A DNA stretch of 7,336 nt. Origin: an uncultured Lachnospiraceae bacterium. Its GTDB lineage: Bacteria > Bacillota > Clostridia > Lachnospirales > Lachnospiraceae. Shown one piece after another: positions 6,339 through 7,336 of the stretch. Every line of letters begins with the position of its first letter. Within the stretch, counting starts at the first letter, position 1. The notes below the pieces were generated by a model. The model made no database searches. It was not told where the DNA came from and worked only from the letters and a program-made list of their open reading frames with translations. The position numbers and the translations under genes were made by a program. The stretch covers positions 1 through 7,336 of the forward strand of contig CAMTBF010000172.1 of the NCBI GenBank assembly GCA_947068385.1. Direction: 5' to 3'.

Positions 6339-7226
6339 TCAACGGAACCTTTTCAGATCCTCCAGCAGGCAGGCGGGGACGTACAGGCTCCCGTAGCCTG
6401 TGCCCAGATCCAGCCCCGGCTTGTTGGCTCCGTGGAAATCGCTGCCGCCGCTGACCACCAGCCCGTATTTCTTCGCCAGCCCCCGCATCCGGCGCTCGTC
6501 GGCGGCGGTGTAGGTGCTGTAGACCGCCTCCAGCCCGACCAGCCCGTTCTCCTTCAGCCGGGCGGTGAGGGCGTCCAGCTCCCCGTCGCTCATATGGTAG
6601 AGGACGGGATGGGCCAGGATGGGGATGCCCCCGGCGTCCAGGACCAGCTTCACCGCGTCCACGGGGGTCACCTTTTCCCGGGGGACGAAGCAGGGGCAGT
6701 TATCGCCGATATAGCGTTCGAAGGCTTCGGACATGCTCTTCACATGGCCGTGCTCCAGCATGTATCTGGCGTAGTGGGCCCTGGTGATGACGGCGTCGGG
6801 GAATTCCGACAGCAGGGCCTCGTAGGTGAGGTCGATGCCCGCCTCCTGGAGGAGGCGGCACATCTTCCGGTTCCTGGCGGTGCGGGAATCCACGAAGTCC
6901 CTGAGCCTTTGGACGAAGGCGGGATCGTGGTGATCGATGTACAGGCCCAGCACATGCACGTCCTGCCCCCGGTACTCCGTGGAGAACTCGATGCCCGGGA
7001 TGACTTCCGGAACCGGTGCCCGGCCCTGTGTCCCCAAAGCCCCGGCCGCCTGCCCTGCCCGCAGGGCCTCCGCGTAGCGGATGGCCTCCTCCAGCCCGTC
7101 TATGGTGTCGTGGTCTGTGAGGGCGAAGGCCGCCAGCCCCTTTTCCCGGGCATAGTCCACCAGCTGGGCGGGCGTGAAGCTTCCGTCAGAGCGGTTGGAA
7201 TGTACATGTAAATCTACTCTCGGCAT
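6339..7226 (-). CDS. PHP-domain phosphoesterase (RNase AM/YciV, TrpH-like)
   Basis: This 295-residue PHP-domain protein resembles the YciV/RNase AM group, whose characterised members act as 5'-3' exonucleases on short RNAs and as 3',5'-nucleotide (pAp) phosphatases. Metal-binding motifs of the trinuclear site are present: DLHVHSNRSDG (His7, His9), ALTDHDTIDG (Asp38, His39, Asp40), VIPGIEFST (Glu80), DVHVLG (His91), the RAHYARYM region, IPILAHP, and GGSDFHG (Asp263, His265). Length fits the family (about 280-295). A Gly/Ala/Gln-rich stretch at about 58-72, before the Glu80 motif, looks like a variable surface loop. ATG at 7226-7224 is preceded on the minus strand by AAGGGG (7236-7231), 4 nt away. 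It is probably transcribed with the partial gene upstream of it (44-nt gap) and ends at the shared terminator. The exact substrate is not decided by sequence. Confidence 0.93.
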   Translation of the reverse strand: MPRVDLHVHSNRSDGSFTPAQLVDYAREKGLAAFALTDHDTIDGLEEAIRYAEALRAGQAAGALGTQGRAPVPEVIPGIEFSTEYRGQDVHVLGLYIDHHDPAFVQRLRDFVDSRTARNRKMCRLLQEAGIDLTYEALLSEFPDAVITRAHYARYMLEHGHVKSMSEAFERYIGDNCPCFVPREKVTPVDAVKLVLDAGGIPILAHPVLYHMSDGELDALTARLKENGLVGLEAVYSTYTAADERRMRGLAKKYGLVVSGGSDFHGANKPGLDLGTGYGSLYVPACLLEDLKRFR

Positions 7227-7230
7227 ATAT

Positions 7231-7236
7231 CCCCTT
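7231..7236 (-). promoter_or_regulatory. Ribosome binding site of the PHP gene
   Basis: On the minus strand AAGGGG precedes ATG 7226 by 4 nt, with AAAGGT a few bases further upstream as an alternative at a longer distance. It supports the start that places the metal-binding DLHVHS motif at residues 5-10, as is usual for the family. Confidence 0.55.
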
Positions 7237-7248
7237 ACCTTTCATACT

Positions 7249-7270
7249 GCCCGGAAGAAACGGGCCGGGC
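7249..7270 (-). other. Short GC-rich inverted repeat between two minus-strand genes
   Basis: GCCCGG (7249-7254) and CCGGGC (7265-7270) can pair around a 10-nt loop; an alternative pairs GCCCG with CGGGC at 7261-7265. It starts right after the stop of the partial gene. No T-run follows on the minus strand, so it is unlikely to be an efficient terminator. It may be an mRNA processing or stability element, or chance in GC-rich DNA. Confidence 0.35.
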
Positions 7271-7336
7271 TCAATTGTCCTCCTCTTCCTTCTGGGCGGT
7301 GAAGACCGTGCGCTTCCTGGCCATCTCATCGTTCGC
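7271..7336 (-). CDS. C-terminal end of an unidentified minus-strand gene (partial)
   Basis: Reading the minus strand in from the right edge gives 21 residues, beginning ANDEMARKRTVF and ending in the acidic tail KEEEDN, then TGA at 7273-7271. Ordinary codon use and the position 44 nt upstream of the PHP start, on the same strand, suggest a real gene end and a shared transcript. The fragment is too short to identify a family, and I do not assign a function. Confidence 0.55.
   Translation of the reverse strand, partial: ANDEMARKRTVFTAQKEEEDN

Noticed and set aside
6327..7211. A 294-codon plus-strand frame opposite the PHP gene
   Set aside because: It starts within the terminator T-run region with no binding site, and it is antisense to a protein with complete PHP motifs.
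7249..7270. Inverted repeat as a terminator of the right-edge gene
   Set aside because: No U-tract follows on the minus strand, and the next gene starts about 20 nt further on.
1..7336. Mobile element, CRISPR array, phage or defence island
   Set aside because: No direct-repeat/spacer array, transposase, integrase or terminal inverted repeats were seen. The genes are ordinary metabolic families in compact order.

Overview
The window looks like chromosomal DNA from a Gram-positive anaerobe of class Clostridia, most likely a fairly GC-rich member of the Lachnospiraceae. This rests on strong AGGAGG-type ribosome binding sites, an A-tract/T-tract flanked terminator, the style of the proteins, and the gene set (DUF815 ATPase, HD-tailed Ppx/GppA protein, PPK1, Maf). 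The placement is inference from pattern recognition; no database search was possible. No mobile element, CRISPR array, tRNA or rRNA was seen.

Region 1 (about 2-5851, + strand) is a tight five-gene run: a DUF815 AAA+ ATPase (5' end outside the window), a Ppx/GppA-family protein with an HD-like C-terminal domain, polyphosphate kinase PPK1, a Maf nucleotide pyrophosphatase, and a Gph-like HAD phosphatase. Spacings are 25 nt, 23 nt, an 11-nt overlap and a 4-nt overlap, so one transcript is likely. The theme is polyphosphate and nucleotide/phosphate housekeeping. PPK1 makes polyP from ATP. The Ppx/GppA protein would by family break down polyP or pppGpp, but its active site diverges from the classical enzymes. 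Maf removes non-canonical or excess NTPs, and the HAD enzyme dephosphorylates a small phosphoester. The ATPase has no assigned function.

Region 2 (5852-6338) is AT-richer. It holds a good sigma-A-type promoter preceded by phased T/A tracts, a strong ribosome binding site, a single small gene for an extremely acidic 87-residue protein, and a hairpin that can terminate transcription from both sides.

Region 3 (6339-7336, - strand) holds a complete PHP-domain phosphoesterase of the RNase AM/YciV (TrpH-like) type. Upstream of it is the last 21 codons of another minus-strand gene that enters from the right edge.

Most of this is recognisable core metabolism. The points most worth a second look are the altered catalytic signatures of the Ppx/GppA protein (both domains), the linkage of an uncharacterised AAA+ ATPase to polyP genes, and the hyper-acidic small protein in its own transcription unit. 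I did not find clear evidence of a wholly new system.
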